Shown in pieces: positions 42,533 through 52,917 of a DNA stretch of 64,000 nt; position 1 is the first letter of the stretch; each line of letters starts with the position of its first letter. Source of the stretch: Taklimakanibacter albus (GTDB taxonomy: Bacteria; Pseudomonadota; Alphaproteobacteria; Rhizobiales; Aestuariivirgaceae). The notes beneath the pieces are model-generated. The model saw nothing but the letters and a program-made list of their open reading frames with translations, searched no databases and was not told the DNA's origin. Position numbers and translations under genes: made by a program. The DNA is taken from contig NZ_JAENHL010000008.1 of the NCBI RefSeq assembly GCF_016595235.1, forward strand, positions 890,624-954,623, read 5' to 3'.

Positions 42533-43267
42533 TCAAGCGGTCGCCGCGGCCCGTGCCTTGACCGTTGAAGTCGATGTGCTGTTGGTGCGTCGCGCATACG
42601 CGACCGACATGCGATGCTCGACCGATGCTTGGATCATGGTGAGGATCGATACCATAACTAGGTAATAAACGAGGGCCGCCGCATACCATTCCGTGAAGCG
42701 GAAGCTCGCCGAGATGGAGAGCTGGGTGACGGTCATCATCTCCCGCAACGAGATTGTGTAAGCGAGTGAAGTCGACTTCAGAAGCGTGATGAATTCGTTC
42801 ATCAGCGACGGCAAGGCGACCCGGAAGGCCTGCGGCAAAACCACAAGGAAAAAGGCTTGGCCGCGGCGCAACCCGAGGGCAGCCGCGGCTTCCGCCTGGC
42901 CCTTATGCACCGACAGCAATGCCGCGCGCATGATCTCGGCGTTGTACGCGATGCCGACAAGTGTCATCGCAATGGCCGCCGCAAGGAAGGGGTTGAACCA
43001 GTCGGATCGCAGCGCCGGGAATATTTGCGGCAGCCCGTTCCAGATGAAGAGCAGGACCAGCACCAAAGGTGCGCTGCGGAAAATCCATTGATAGGCCCTC
43101 AGCGGCCAGCGATAGCGGCGCCGGGTCGAAAGGCCCAGCGCCACCGGCAGGCAGAGAACCAGCGAGGCCAGTTGCACGACGATCGACAGCGCAATAGTGA
43201 TCAGCGCGCCCTTGAGAAGGGCCGAACTGAGCAGAGCCTCGACGAATATGCGCGGATCGAAGAGCAT
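42533..43267 (-). CDS. Polar amino acid ABC transporter permease (HisM/GlnP-type)
   Basis: 244 residues from ATG 43267. Five membrane segments and the permease EAA motif EAAAALGLRRGQAFFLVVLPQAFRVALPS near residue 145. It follows the binding-protein gene by 13 bases. No ATPase gene is in the cluster, so the ATPase must be supplied from elsewhere or lost. Confidence 0.85.
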   Translation of the reverse strand: MLFDPRIFVEALLSSALLKGALITIALSIVVQLASLVLCLPVALGLSTRRRYRWPLRAYQWIFRSAPLVLVLLFIWNGLPQIFPALRSDWFNPFLAAAIAMTLVGIAYNAEIMRAALLSVHKGQAEAAAALGLRRGQAFFLVVLPQAFRVALPSLMNEFITLLKSTSLAYTISLREMMTVTQLSISASFRFTEWYAAALVYYLVMVSILTMIQASVEHRMSVAYARRTNSTSTSTVKARAAATA

Positions 43268-43280
43268 CGCCCGGCCGCGT

Positions 43281-44114
43281 TCAGGAATCGTAGTCGACGG
43301 TAAAGTCGGTGACCGGCATATTATACTTCTTGGCAATCGCCTCGATGGCCCCGGACTTCTGCAGTTCCTTCATCGCCTCGCGCAGAGCCTTCAAGTCGTC
43401 CGGATTCTTGCGGATGTAGATTCCGTAAATTCCTTCCGGCGGATATGTATATGCGATCTTCAGCTGATCGTTGCTCTGCTTGACCCGCACCGACGCTTCG
43501 GCGACCTCGGTCAGGGTCGCATCGGCCCGGCCGATCAGAACCTGCTGAGCGGCGGCGACTTGCGATTCATATGTGCTGGCCGCGACAGGATCGCGCCCTT
43601 CCTTGGAGAACTGCTCGTTCATCTTCTGCGGGGCATCGGCGAAAGTGGTTCCCGCTTCCAGCGCCAGTCGCTTGCCACTCAGATCCTCAGGCGCCTTGAT
43701 GTCAGTATTACTGGCCAGCGTGACGATCGCCGCCGACGATTTCAGATAAGGCACGCCGTCATGGGCTTCCCGGCGCTTGTCGTTGAGATAGATGCCGCTG
43801 ATGACAAGATCGCAGCGGCCGGAAGCGAGCGACGGTAGAAGCCCATCGAAGCCGGAGGTCGAGAATTTGATCTCGGTCACCGACCAGTGCTTCGCCAGCG
43901 CGTCGGCGAGATCGATGTCGATGCCGACTGGCCGGGTGTCGGAAGGGTTCTCGAGATAGGTCAGCGGCGGGAAACCGGCGGTCGTGCAGATATTGAGCTT
44001 GCTGCTCGAGATAAAAGACGGCTTCGCCGTATCGGCCGATGCGGTAGCCATGGTCATCGTCACTGCCGTCAAGGCGCAGAGGAGCCCTCCGGCAAAACCG
44101 GTCGTCATGCCCAT
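43281..44114 (-). CDS. Amino acid ABC transporter substrate-binding protein (family 3)
   Basis: 277 residues from ATG 44114, 6 bases after AGGAG. Signal peptide to about residue 28. The mature domain has LNICTTAGFPPLTYLENP and RPVGIDIDLADALAKHW, the start of a periplasmic amino acid-binding fold, and LSGKRLALEAGTTFADAPQKM for the second lobe. The substrate is not known; the neighbours suggest a nitrogen compound. Confidence 0.85.
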   Translation of the reverse strand: MGMTTGFAGGLLCALTAVTMTMATASADTAKPSFISSSKLNICTTAGFPPLTYLENPSDTRPVGIDIDLADALAKHWSVTEIKFSTSGFDGLLPSLASGRCDLVISGIYLNDKRREAHDGVPYLKSSAAIVTLASNTDIKAPEDLSGKRLALEAGTTFADAPQKMNEQFSKEGRDPVAASTYESQVAAAQQVLIGRADATLTEVAEASVRVKQSNDQLKIAYTYPPEGIYGIYIRKNPDDLKALREAMKELQKSGAIEAIAKKYNMPVTDFTVDYDS

Positions 44115-44130
44115 TTCCATCTCCTATTAG

Positions 44131-44433
44131 TTATTTTCTGAGCTTAAGCTTTTCGACGATGCCCGCCCATTCCGAGGCATCGAAGGCCGGCAGGATCAGC
44201 GGTTCGACGTGGCCGTCACGCCGCGCAGTCATCACATATTGCATCATGCTGGCCTCGTCCGGCATTTCGAAGACCTGCACGAAGTCGTAAGGCCCCATGG
44301 TCGCATAGAGGCAGACACTGCGGCCGCCGAGCGCCTCGACACGCTCCTTGCTGATGCGCCCGCGCTCCGGCGAGTTGCCGAGCTCGTCGAGTCCCTTCTG
44401 GGTGAGCCGCATGAGAGAAATGTAGTAAGGCAT
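44131..44433 (-). CDS. GYD-domain protein
   Basis: 100 residues. TQKGLDELGNSPERGRISKERVEALGG and LYATMGPYDFVQVFEMPD match the GYD domain, a small ferredoxin-like fold often encoded near catabolic genes; biochemical role uncertain. It sits between the binding protein and the cysteine hydrolase in one leftward unit. Confidence 0.75.
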   Translation of the reverse strand: MPYYISLMRLTQKGLDELGNSPERGRISKERVEALGGRSVCLYATMGPYDFVQVFEMPDEASMMQYVMTARRDGHVEPLILPAFDASEWAGIVEKLKLRK

Positions 44434-44448
44434 GACTTTCCCTGGCGG

Positions 44449-45117
44449 TCAGCGTTTTACGGCCTCGAGGCCGGCTATGACGTCTTCGGTCTTGGCGACC
44501 ACACCAAAGATACCGTCCTCGACGGTCACCATATGGACCGCGGCCTCGTGCGCATAAGCGTCGCCGCTGGCGCAGGCATCCTCGATGAGCAGATTCTGGA
44601 AATTGCGGTCCTGCGCCTCGCGCAGAGTGGTGTGCACGCAGACATCCGTCGTGCAGCCGGTGAACAGGAGATGCGTGATGCCACGGGCGCGCAGGACATG
44701 TTCGAGATCAGTGTAGGTGAAGGCGCCATTGGCGGTCTTGTCGACGATGATGTCTTCCGGTTTGACGTCGATCTCCGGCACGATCTCATAACCGGGCGAG
44801 GAGCGCAGGAGAACCTGGGTGTCGTCGATGCCGGCGCGCTTGCGGCGCCAGACCTCATAGGGGGTCATGTCGGCACGATCGGCGCGATAGCCCTGGCGTG
44901 TGTGGACGATGGCGCAGCCCGCTTTGCGCGCCGCGGCGATGAGGGCATTCACATTGGGAATGATTGCGCGCAGAGGAGCCGGATCATAACCCTTGCGGGC
45001 GAAATATCCGTCCTCGGAGAGGAAATCGATCTGCAGGTCGATGACCAGCAAAGCGGTGACGGCGGGGTCGAGATTGCCGTCATAAGGATAGTTGAAGGGT
45101 CTGGCGGTGATCGACAT
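44449..45117 (-). CDS. Isochorismatase-like cysteine hydrolase
   Basis: 222 residues from ATG 45117. Catalytic residues: Asp in LLVIDLQIDFLSE (near residue 29), Lys in VDKTANGAF, and Cys in FTGCTTDVCVHTTLRE (near residue 155), the triad of amide hydrolases such as biuret, ureidoacrylate or nicotinamide hydrolases. With an amino acid-type importer and a urease operon nearby, a urea-linked amide is attractive but not shown. It is first in the leftward unit, divergent from a LysR regulator. Confidence 0.82.
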   Translation of the reverse strand: MSITARPFNYPYDGNLDPAVTALLVIDLQIDFLSEDGYFARKGYDPAPLRAIIPNVNALIAAARKAGCAIVHTRQGYRADRADMTPYEVWRRKRAGIDDTQVLLRSSPGYEIVPEIDVKPEDIIVDKTANGAFTYTDLEHVLRARGITHLLFTGCTTDVCVHTTLREAQDRNFQNLLIEDACASGDAYAHEAAVHMVTVEDGIFGVVAKTEDVIAGLEAVKR

Positions 45118-45202
45118 GAAACATCCCTGAAATGACGACAGGGAGCGTATCGGGCTGACACCGTGTTGACAAACTATTTGAATTGCCGGATTTCTATTTA
45201 GA

Positions 45203-46141
45203 ATGACTAAACAATCAAACAACATGAACCGGCTTGAGCTGGGTTATTTGCGGGCTTTCGAAGCGGTCGCGCGTCTCGGCCATGTCGGGGCCGCCGCGCT
45301 GGAGCTCAACCTGACGCCGGGCGCCGTCAGCCAGCAGCTGCGCAAATTGCAATCCTCGCTCGCCGTCGAATTGTTCGAGCGCGACGGACGCCGCATCAGA
45401 CTCACGCCGCAAGGCAGCGAATTGCGCCGGACCGTGACGGCCGCACTGGACGACATCGGCAGCTGCGTAAACGAACTCGCCGCGAAGCCCGAACTGGAGC
45501 AGGCCGACAGTCTTCGTGTTTCGGTGCCACCCGCTTTGGGCGTCGCGTGGCTATCCTCTTTGATGTTCGATTTCTGCCAAAGTTTCGGGCTTACCTCCTT
45601 CAAGATGACGGCGGCGCTCGATGTGGCGCAGATCGACTGGCGGCAGACCGACGTCGCCATCACCTACGGCGCGCCGCCCAAGGAGGGCTTCGCCTGGCGG
45701 TTCATCGCCACCGTGAAGCTGCGGCCGATCTGCAGCCCGGCTTTGCTCAACTCGGCCGCCGGCCTGCGCTCCCTCGCCGACATCGTCGATCAATGGCTGC
45801 TGCATGAAGACGACGGCACTGAATGGCGGCGCTGGCTCTCGGCGGCGAAGATCCGCCGTGTGCCGCAGCACAATGCCTATTTCGGCACGCTGATGATGGC
45901 GATCGCGGCGGCTCTCGAGGGCAGAGGCCTGGCGCTGGTCAGCGATCTCCTGGCGCAGGACTATCTGAAGTCAGGCCGCCTGGTACGTCCCTATGATATC
46001 GGCGTCGAGGCGACGCGGAGCTATTATTGCATCTGTCCCGAAAGCCGTGCCGGGGAACCGCTCATCGAGCGTTTCATGGATTGGATCACATCGACAAGCC
46101 AGGTGGCATATGCCTTGCGCGGCCAGCCGCAGGAATCATGA
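45203..46141 (+). CDS. LysR-type transcriptional regulator
   Basis: 312 residues. N-terminal winged helix [39 protein letters not shown] (residues 12-50), then the periplasmic-binding-like effector domain. The start may be ATG 45203 or ATG 45224; neither has a ribosome site. It is divergent from the cysteine hydrolase with 85 bases between, so it probably controls that unit. Its end overlaps ureG by 6 bases. Confidence 0.85.
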   Translation: MTKQSNNMNRLELGYLRAFEAVARLGHVGAAALELNLTPGAVSQQLRKLQSSLAVELFERDGRRIRLTPQGSELRRTVTAALDDIGSCVNELAAKPELEQADSLRVSVPPALGVAWLSSLMFDFCQSFGLTSFKMTAALDVAQIDWRQTDVAITYGAPPKEGFAWRFIATVKLRPICSPALLNSAAGLRSLADIVDQWLLHEDDGTEWRRWLSAAKIRRVPQHNAYFGTLMMAIAAALEGRGLALVSDLLAQDYLKSGRLVRPYDIGVEATRSYYCICPESRAGEPLIERFMDWITSTSQVAYALRGQPQES

Positions 46142-46756
46142 CGGAGCCATTCCGCCAACCGTTTCGATCATCTCCACAATGTCGGAAACGCCTCTGTTGC
46201 GCAGCAGATCGGTGAAGATATGCGGCCGCGCGCCCCGCACGCGCCTCGTATCCTGAGCCATGATTTCGAGATCGGCGCCGACATGCGGGGCAAGATCCAT
46301 CTTGTTGATGATCAGAAGATCCGATCGCGTGATGGCGGGACCACCCTTGCGCGGGATCTTCTCGCCCTGGCACACGCTGATGACATAAAGCGTCATATCG
46401 GCGAGTTCGGGTGAAAAAGTCGCCGCCAGATTGTCGCCACCCGATTCGATGAAGATCACATCGAGATCAGGGTGCCGCCGATTGAGCTCGGCAATGGCGC
46501 CGAGATTGATCGAGGCGTCCTCACGGATCGCCGTGTGAGGGCAGCCGCCCGTCTCGACCCCAATGATCCGATCCTCCGGCAGAGCCTGAAGGCGGTTGAG
46601 GATCAGCGCATCTTCCTTGGTGTAGATATCATTGGTGACGACCGCGACCGACCAGCGGCCTCGCATCGCCTTGCACAACTTTTCGGTCAGCGTCGTCTTG
46701 CCGGATCCGACCGGCCCCCCGACACCGACGCGCAAGGGTCCATGGAGCCTGCTCAT
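46136..46756 (-). CDS. ureG: Urease accessory GTPase UreG
   Basis: 206 residues, usual length. Walker A is [13 protein letters not shown]; the metal motif CPH appears in [22 protein letters not shown] is the family's G3/switch region. GTP hydrolysis drives nickel delivery to urease. It overlaps ureF by ATGA and is the last gene of the urease operon. Confidence 0.95.
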   Translation of the reverse strand: MSRLHGPLRVGVGGPVGSGKTTLTEKLCKAMRGRWSVAVVTNDIYTKEDALILNRLQALPEDRIIGVETGGCPHTAIREDASINLGAIAELNRRHPDLDVIFIESGGDNLAATFSPELADMTLYVISVCQGEKIPRKGGPAITRSDLLIINKMDLAPHVGADLEIMAQDTRRVRGARPHIFTDLLRNRGVSDIVEMIETVGGMAPS

Positions 46757-47418
46757 GATCGGAACAGCCTGACATTCATGGTCTCATGGCGCATGGAAGC
46801 GATATCGACTGCAAAGGTGGAACTGCCAAGATCGGACAGCGACGATCGAGCGGCTTTGCCGGCCACCGTCACGATAATTTTCTCCAACGCAGCCATGATG
46901 AGCGTTCCTTCCGTTTGGCCGAGCGGAATGAGCCGCAAGCCGGCAGATATGAGATTGCCGGCGCAGGCCTGGAGATATCCCGTGCTGGCGCCGTCGATCC
47001 CGACATCCATTCGCGCCGCTACGGCGCCGACCGCGACGGGATAAGGCATTTCCAGATCATCGCCCGGCACGTCACGCCAAGCGCGCGCGGCCTTCGAGAA
47101 AGACCGCCCTTGATCCATGGTTTCGAGATGACGCTCGGCGCTCACCGCCATCGCCTCACCCAGCTCGGCGACATCCCCCAGGCGTCCCATGTCGCCGAGC
47201 GCGGCCGCGTGCCAAGCCTCGGTGAGCAGAACGACATCATTCCACCAGCTGCCCTGCCTGATCAGATCCGTGATCCATTCGGCAAGGTCATGGCGCGTAA
47301 CAACGATGCGGTCATGAACGGCCTGTTCGAGGCCATGCGAATAGCTGAAGGCGCCGACGGGAAAGGCCGGCGACAGCCAGGTCATCAGCCGCAGCAGGCT
47401 CAGCGCGTCAGTGCTCAT
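46753..47418 (-). CDS. ureF: Urease accessory protein UreF
   Basis: 221 residues from ATG 47418 ([20 protein letters not shown]). [20 protein letters not shown] is the conserved UreF start, and the later [15 protein letters not shown] segment fits the family's helical fold. It bridges UreD and UreG during nickel insertion. It overlaps ureE by 11 bases; an in-frame extension to 47523 lies inside ureE. Confidence 0.92.
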   Translation of the reverse strand: MSTDALSLLRLMTWLSPAFPVGAFSYSHGLEQAVHDRIVVTRHDLAEWITDLIRQGSWWNDVVLLTEAWHAAALGDMGRLGDVAELGEAMAVSAERHLETMDQGRSFSKAARAWRDVPGDDLEMPYPVAVGAVAARMDVGIDGASTGYLQACAGNLISAGLRLIPLGQTEGTLIMAALEKIIVTVAGKAARSSLSDLGSSTFAVDIASMRHETMNVRLFRS

Positions 47419-47854
47419 GACCGTGGTGGCCGGAATAGGCGCCGCTTTCAGGATGGAACGGTTCCCGGACGTGCCGCACACGGGCGCCCTGATGCTCCAG
47501 CATATGGGCGATGACCGGGTCATGACGAATGACGATACGCTCCGCCTCGATCTGGGCCGCGAGATGACGGTTGCCCAGATGCCAGGCGAGTGTCGTCAGA
47601 TGCAGGACGTTGCGGCCGCGAATATCGAGAAGGTCTTCCGGCTTCGCCCGTATCTCGACCAGACGCCCATCTTCGAGGACCAGTGCATCCCCCTCCTTGA
47701 GATAGGCCGCTCCGGCAAGATCGAGAAGAAACGCAAGTCCGGTGTCGCTCTTCACCGCAAAACGGCGACGGCAACGATCGTCATAATCGAGCGTGATCCG
47801 GTCGGCTGGCGCGCCTTGCCACATGCCCCGTCTTTGAACTTCCTGCGCCCGCAT
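47408..47854 (-). CDS. ureE: Urease accessory nickel-binding protein UreE
   Basis: 148 residues. The peptide-binding N-terminal half and metal-binding C-terminal half are visible, with HLGNRHLAAQ and a short His-rich tail (SGHHGHEH), so it can bind a few nickel ions. It is 2 bases from ureC and overlaps ureF. Confidence 0.9.
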   Translation of the reverse strand: MRAQEVQRRGMWQGAPADRITLDYDDRCRRRFAVKSDTGLAFLLDLAGAAYLKEGDALVLEDGRLVEIRAKPEDLLDIRGRNVLHLTTLAWHLGNRHLAAQIEAERIVIRHDPVIAHMLEHQGARVRHVREPFHPESGAYSGHHGHEH

Positions 47855-47856
47855 GA

Positions 47857-49569
47857 TCAGAACAGGAAATAACGCTGCGCCATCGGCAGCTGATGCGCCG
47901 GTTCGCAGGTCAATAATTCACCGTCGGCACGCACTTCATAGGTCTCCGGATCGACCTCGATAATAGGCGTCGCCGCATTGTGGATCATCGAGGCCTTACC
48001 CAAACCACTCCTCGTATTGTCGACGGGTATCAACGATTTGCCGAGTCCATAACGCTCGCCGATTCCGGCAGCGAATGCCGCTTTCGAGACGAAACTCACC
48101 GCGCTCTTGTTCACCGCTCTGCCCAGAGCAGCGAACATCGGGCGATAGCTGACCGGTTGCGGCGTCGGTATCGAGGCGTTGGGATCACCCATGGGGGCGG
48201 CGGCAATCATGCCGCCGATCAGCACCATATCCGGCTTCACGCCAAAGAAGGCCGGCGACCACAAGACAAGATCGGCACGTTTGCCGGGCTCGATCGACCC
48301 GACATGCTGCGAGACGCCTTGCGCGATGGCGGGATTGATCGTGTATTTAGCGATATAGCGCTTCACTCGGACATTGTCGTTGTCGCCGGTTTCCTCCGTG
48401 AGGCGGCCGCGCTGGGCCCGCATCTTATGTGCCGTCTGCCAGGTGCGGATGATGACCTCGCCGACCCGGCCCATCGCCTGGCTGTCGGATGAAATGATCG
48501 AGAAGGCGCCGATGTCGTGAAGTATGTCCTCGGCGGCGATGGTTTCCTTGCGGATCCGGCTTTCGGCGAAAGCGATATCCTCGGCAATCCGCGGATCGAG
48601 ATGGTGGCAGACCATCAGCATGTCGAGATGCTCGGCCACGGTATTGACCGTATAGGGACGCGTCGGGTTGGTCGATGAGGGAATGATGTTGGCAAGGCCG
48701 CAGAGCTTGATGATGTCCGGCGCGTGACCACCGCCCGCGCCTTCCGTGTGAAAGGCGTGCAAGGTGCGGCCCTTGAAGGCAGCGATCGTATCCTCGACAA
48801 AACCCGATTCATTGAGCGTGTCGGTATGGATCATCACCTGCACGTCGTGATCATCGGCGACGCTCAGGCAGCAATCTATCGCCGCAGGCGTGGTTCCCCA
48901 GTCCTCGTGCAGCTTGAGCGCACAGGCGCCGGCCACGATCATCTCGACGAGCGCCTTCGGCAAGGAGGCATTTCCCTTGGCGGAGAAGCCGATATTCATC
49001 GGCAGATCATCGACCGCCTGGAACATGCGCTCGATATGCCAGGGGCCGGGCGTGCAGGTTGTCGCCAAAGTCCCATGCGCCGGACCGGTGCCACCGCCCA
49101 TCATGGTGGTGATACCGGACATCAACCCTTCCTCGACCTGCTGCGGACAGATGAAGTGAATATGCGCATCGACGCCGCCGGCAGTCAGGATGCGCCCCTC
49201 ACCGGCGATCGCCTCCGTCCCCGGCCCGATGATGATGTCGACACCGGGCTGCGTGTCGGGATTTCCAGCCTTGCCTATCCTGGTGATGCGGCCGTCTTTC
49301 AAACCGACATCGGCTTTCACGATGCCCCAATGATCGATGATCAGTGCATTGGTGATCACGGTATCGACCGCGCCTTCACTGCGCGCCAGCTGGCTCTGTC
49401 CCATGCCGTCGCGAATGACCTTGCCGCCGCCGAACTTCACCTCCTCGCCATAGAAGGTGAAATCCTTTTCGACCTCGATGATGAGATCCGTGTCGGCGAG
49501 GCGCACCCGGTCGCCCGTGGTCGGTCCGAACATCTGGGCGTAGGCGGCTCTCGACAATTTCGCCGGCAT
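47857..49569 (-). CDS. ureC: Urease alpha subunit UreC
   Basis: 570 residues, usual length, hydrolyses urea to ammonia and carbamate. The carbamylated lysine is in [12 protein letters not shown] near residue 220, nickel-binding His pairs appear in [12 protein letters not shown] and HTDTLNES, and the flap has MVCHHLD with the mobile Cys and His. ureB ends in the start of this gene (1-base overlap). Needs the accessory proteins encoded around it. Confidence 0.96.
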   Translation of the reverse strand: MPAKLSRAAYAQMFGPTTGDRVRLADTDLIIEVEKDFTFYGEEVKFGGGKVIRDGMGQSQLARSEGAVDTVITNALIIDHWGIVKADVGLKDGRITRIGKAGNPDTQPGVDIIIGPGTEAIAGEGRILTAGGVDAHIHFICPQQVEEGLMSGITTMMGGGTGPAHGTLATTCTPGPWHIERMFQAVDDLPMNIGFSAKGNASLPKALVEMIVAGACALKLHEDWGTTPAAIDCCLSVADDHDVQVMIHTDTLNESGFVEDTIAAFKGRTLHAFHTEGAGGGHAPDIIKLCGLANIIPSSTNPTRPYTVNTVAEHLDMLMVCHHLDPRIAEDIAFAESRIRKETIAAEDILHDIGAFSIISSDSQAMGRVGEVIIRTWQTAHKMRAQRGRLTEETGDNDNVRVKRYIAKYTINPAIAQGVSQHVGSIEPGKRADLVLWSPAFFGVKPDMVLIGGMIAAAPMGDPNASIPTPQPVSYRPMFAALGRAVNKSAVSFVSKAAFAAGIGERYGLGKSLIPVDNTRSGLGKASMIHNAATPIIEVDPETYEVRADGELLTCEPAHQLPMAQRYFLF

Positions 49570-49874
49570 CAGAGCGCTCCCATGATCTTCTGACGGAAGC
49601 CGAATATGCGGCGCGCTCCGGCGATCGGGATCAACGTTACTTCGCGCGTCTGGCCGGGCTCGAAGCGGGTCGCCGTGCCGGCTGGAATGTCGAGACGCCG
49701 GCCGCGTGCCTTGTCGCGCTCGAAGATCAGACCGGGATTGGCTTCATGGAAATGATAATGCGAACCGACCTGGATCGGGCGATCGCCGCTATTGGCGACC
49801 AGAAGCCTCACGACATCGGCGCCGGTATTGAGCTCGATGTCGCCGGTGGCGGTGAATACTTCGCCGGGAATCAT
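49569..49874 (-). CDS. ureB: Urease beta subunit UreB
   Basis: 101 residues from ATG 49874 ([16 protein letters not shown]); a TTG-initiated form is 4 residues longer. Features of the family: [18 protein letters not shown] and [17 protein letters not shown]. It is the structural subunit that supports the UreC trimer. Confidence 0.94.
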   Translation of the reverse strand: MIPGEVFTATGDIELNTGADVVRLLVANSGDRPIQVGSHYHFHEANPGLIFERDKARGRRLDIPAGTATRFEPGQTREVTLIPIAGARRIFGFRQKIMGAL

Positions 49875-49888
49875 TCCTGCCCCCAACG

Positions 49889-50191
49889 CTAGCGGATCGG
49901 CTGATGAACGGTCACCAGCTTAGTGCCGTCCGGAAAGGTCGCCTCGACCTGCACATCTGCAATCATGTCGGCAACACCGTCCATCACCTGCGTGCGGCTG
50001 ACGATATGAGCGCCTGCTTCCATCAGTTCGGCGACGCTGCGGCCGTCGCGGGCGCCTTCCACGACGAAGTCGGTGACGAGCGCAATCGCCTCGGGATGAT
50101 TGAGCTTCACTCCGCGCTCGAGACGGCGGCGCGCCACGGAGGCCGCCATCGAAATCAAAAGCTTGTCTTTCTCGCGTGGCGTCAGATGCAT
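49889..50191 (-). CDS. ureA: Urease gamma subunit UreA
   Basis: 100 residues from ATG 50191 ([13 protein letters not shown]), exactly the usual length; an extension to 50221 is not needed. [23 protein letters not shown] and [22 protein letters not shown] are conserved. It lies 14 bases before ureB. Confidence 0.95.
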   Translation of the reverse strand: MHLTPREKDKLLISMAASVARRRLERGVKLNHPEAIALVTDFVVEGARDGRSVAELMEAGAHIVSRTQVMDGVADMIADVQVEATFPDGTKLVTVHQPIR

Positions 50192-50208
50192 GTCCGCCTC
50201 TTTTGTAG

Positions 50209-51075
50209 TCAGGCAGCCCAAACTTTCGGCAACGCGTTTTCACCAGACAGCACTTCAGCCAAGGGAATAAGCATCTTCCGGAGGTCGTGGGCCTCATTCG
50301 CCGTCAACCTAGCAAGAAGCTTGCCAGCAAAGGCGGAGCTCGCGAGGTCGGGAAATCTTTCACGCACATGATCCAGGTGACGCTCTGCATCGGGCGCCAC
50401 GAGCGCGACAGTCGCCAAGGCGCGATGGCCCTTCGCCACTGCGCGACGCTGCAGTTGGTCCTCCATGTCGTTGCCTGCGAAACTGACGGCATCGGCGAAA
50501 ACCAGGCGTCCGTCGCGGCGAATCGTCCAGCGATCCCTCAGACTGACGCGCCGGACGGTCTCACCCATGGCGGCGCGACCGAACACCAGGGCCTCGACGA
50601 TGAGCAGGCTGGCATCTGAGGCGAGATCGGCCTCCACGCTCCGTTCCAGCGCGCAGCCGTCGAACAGGATCGTCTCCTGCGGGATCCAGCTCACCCGGGC
50701 CCCTTTATCGACGTCGATCTTGACCGACAAACGCGCCGGCTCGCCGTCGCGTGATCGATAGATGCGCTCGCAAGCCTGGCTGGTGCAGATGAGCTTCACG
50801 CCCTCGCCGGCGCGAAAACTCCAGGATAGCCGGTCGCCACCGGTCAATCCGCCGGCGGTGTTGATCAAGACCGCTTCGCAAGCCCTGCTCTCTGGTGATG
50901 CAGGGAAGCGGATCTTCGCCGCGCCCGATTGATAGAGCCTGTCGATGACCGATCCGCGGTCGGTATGTTTGACCGCGAGCCTGCCTTCGGCGTCGACGCG
51001 TTGAAGTCTTGGAGATGTTAAGCTTGAAAGAAGTTCCACCAATGGCGAACTTAGCCCAGACCCGGGAATTGGCAA
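50209..51075 (-). CDS. ureD: Urease accessory protein UreD
   Basis: 288 residues if started at the TTG 51075; internal GTG or TTG starts give a slightly shorter form. [22 protein letters not shown] and [18 protein letters not shown] are the UreD signature regions, as is [12 protein letters not shown]. It is the scaffold of the nickel-insertion complex and the first gene of the operon. No ATG is available in frame, which is unusual. Confidence 0.88.
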   Translation of the reverse strand: MPIPGSGLSSPLVELLSSLTSPRLQRVDAEGRLAVKHTDRGSVIDRLYQSGAAKIRFPASPESRACEAVLINTAGGLTGGDRLSWSFRAGEGVKLICTSQACERIYRSRDGEPARLSVKIDVDKGARVSWIPQETILFDGCALERSVEADLASDASLLIVEALVFGRAAMGETVRRVSLRDRWTIRRDGRLVFADAVSFAGNDMEDQLQRRAVAKGHRALATVALVAPDAERHLDHVRERFPDLASSAFAGKLLARLTANEAHDLRKMLIPLAEVLSGENALPKVWAA

Positions 51076-51082
51076 GCTGCGA

Positions 51083-51505
51083 TCAGGGTCGATCGAGGTC
51101 GCGCTTGCCCATCACGACGACATCGCGCATGTCGTAGCCAAGCGCTGCATAAAAATCACGCACTTGCACATTCTCGCTGCGGATCATCAGATTGACCGAC
51201 CAGATGCCGCGCTCCTTGAGCCAGGACTCACCGGCCTCCACCGTTGCCCTGCCCAAACCCTTGCCCTGATGCGATGGCGCGACCGAAAGATAATAATACC
51301 AGCCGCGGTGACCGTCATGGCCGACCAGAACGGAGGAGACGACATCGCCGCCGTCAACTCCGACGAGTATGTCGGAAGCCTCCTTGCCGCGGGCGAAGTC
51401 GATATCGCGCCGTGCATCATTCCACGGCCGCACCAGGCCGCAAGCGGTCCACAAGGCGACAACCTTCTCGATGTCACCGTCTTCGATCGGCCGGAAGGAT
51501 GTCAC
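51083..51505 (-). CDS. GNAT acetyltransferase (YpeA-like)
   Basis: 140 residues from GTG 51505, overlapping the FAD oxidase stop as GTGA. The pattern ALWTACGLVRPWNDARRDI, GHDGHRGWYYYLSVAPSHQGKGLG (acetyl-CoA loop QGKGLG) and VRDFYAALGYDM follows E. coli YpeA. The substrate is unknown. It lies 7 bases before ureD. Confidence 0.82.
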   Translation of the reverse strand: MTSFRPIEDGDIEKVVALWTACGLVRPWNDARRDIDFARGKEASDILVGVDGGDVVSSVLVGHDGHRGWYYYLSVAPSHQGKGLGRATVEAGESWLKERGIWSVNLMIRSENVQVRDFYAALGYDMRDVVVMGKRDLDRP

Positions 51506-52917
51506 TGCGGCAGCACCTTGTTGGGATTGAGGATGCCCTTGGGATCGAACAGCTTCTTGACGCCGCGCATCATCTGCAATTCGATCGGCGATTTGATCCT
51601 GCTCATCATGTCGCGCTTCAGCCGGCCGATGCCGTGCTCGGCACTGATCGAGCCACCATGCTTCAGCACGACATCGAAGACGACCTCGTTCATCGCGTTC
51701 CATTGGGCGAGGAATGCCTGCTTGTCCATGCCGACCGGCTGGCTCACATTGAAATGCAGATTGCCGTCGCCGATATGGCCGAAAGGCATAGGCCGCGCCC
51801 CGGGCATGAAACGATGGACCGCCGCGAGCCCTGCTTCGACAAAGGCCGGGAGCTCGGAGATCGGCACCGATATGTCGTGCTTGATCGAGCCGCCTTCGCG
51901 CTTCTGCACTTCGACGATGGCCTGGCGGATGAACCAGAGGTCCTTGCGCTGCGCCTCCGACTGGGCGATCGTCGCATCCTTCACGATCCCCTGCTCCGCT
52001 GCCTCGCCGAGGATCTCCGTCAGCAGGCTCGCGAGCTCGCCCGAGCCCGACAGCTCGATCAGTACATACCAGGGCGCTGCGTCCGCGAAAGGATCGCGCA
52101 CCGCGAAGTGCTTGATGGTGAACTCGAGGCCGTTGCGCGGAAAGAGCTCGAGGGCGGTCACGCGCCCGCTGCTCCTCTGCCGGGCCAGCGCCAGGAGATC
52201 GAGCGCCGCCTTGACTGAAGGCAGCGCCACGAAAGCCGTGGCGTGATCGCTCGGCAACGGGAACAACTTCATCACCGCGCCGGTAATCACGCCCAGCGTG
52301 CCTTCGGCGCCGATGAAGAGGTTTTTCAGATCGTAGCCGGTATTGTCCTTGCGCAAGCCTCTGAGGCCATTCCAGACGCGCCCGTCGGCCAGTACGACCT
52401 CGAGCCCGAGGCAGAGATCGCGGGTGTTGCCATAAGCGAGAACGCCCAAGCCCCCGGCATTGGTCGAGAGATTGCCGCCGATGCGGCAAGAGCCTTCCGA
52501 TTCGAGACTCAAAGGGAAGAAGCGCCCAGCCTTCTCGGCCTCATCCTGCACCGTCTTGAGCGTTACGCCCGCGTCGACGGTGATGCTGTGATTCAGCGGG
52601 TCGACATTGCGGACGCTCGTCATGCGGTCGAGCGACAGCAGCACCTCATCGCCGGTCTCGAAAGGAATCTGACCGCCGACGAGACCGGTATTGCCACTTT
52701 GCGGCACGATCGCGGTTTCGGTTTCACCGGCGATCGCCAGTATCCTGGAGACCTCCGCGGTCGAAGCGGGCCTCAGAACCAGAGGCGACTTGCCGATCCA
52801 GATCTCACGCCATTCCGTCATATAGGCGGTCATCGCCGCCGGATCGGTGATGGCATATTTGTCGCCGACCACAGCGGCGAGACGGGCCAGCGTTTGCGGG
52901 GAAGGTTTGGTCGTCAT
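51502..52917 (-). CDS. FAD-binding oxidoreductase (GlcD/D-2-hydroxyacid dehydrogenase type)
   Basis: 471 residues. FAD domain: PLVLRPASTAEVSRILAIAG, IVPQSGNTGLVGGQIP, GNLSTNAGGLGVLAYGNTRDL and FIGAEGTLGVITGAVM. The C-terminal FAD-oxidase domain ends GILNPNKVLPQ. The His in GHIGDGNLHFNVSQP and the Glu/His of SAEHGIG fit metal-dependent D-lactate or D-2-hydroxyglutarate dehydrogenases. The exact acid is not known. Overlaps the tsaC gene by ATGA. Confidence 0.88.
   Translation of the reverse strand: MTTKPSPQTLARLAAVVGDKYAITDPAAMTAYMTEWREIWIGKSPLVLRPASTAEVSRILAIAGETETAIVPQSGNTGLVGGQIPFETGDEVLLSLDRMTSVRNVDPLNHSITVDAGVTLKTVQDEAEKAGRFFPLSLESEGSCRIGGNLSTNAGGLGVLAYGNTRDLCLGLEVVLADGRVWNGLRGLRKDNTGYDLKNLFIGAEGTLGVITGAVMKLFPLPSDHATAFVALPSVKAALDLLALARQRSSGRVTALELFPRNGLEFTIKHFAVRDPFADAAPWYVLIELSGSGELASLLTEILGEAAEQGIVKDATIAQSEAQRKDLWFIRQAIVEVQKREGGSIKHDISVPISELPAFVEAGLAAVHRFMPGARPMPFGHIGDGNLHFNVSQPVGMDKQAFLAQWNAMNEVVFDVVLKHGGSISAEHGIGRLKRDMMSRIKSPIELQMMRGVKKLFDPKGILNPNKVLPQ

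Noticed and set aside
51083-52489. One long minus-strand frame taken as a single protein
   Set aside because: Only its last 140 codons are GNAT; the rest overlaps the FAD oxidase in another frame. A GTG at 51505 gives the proper GNAT start.
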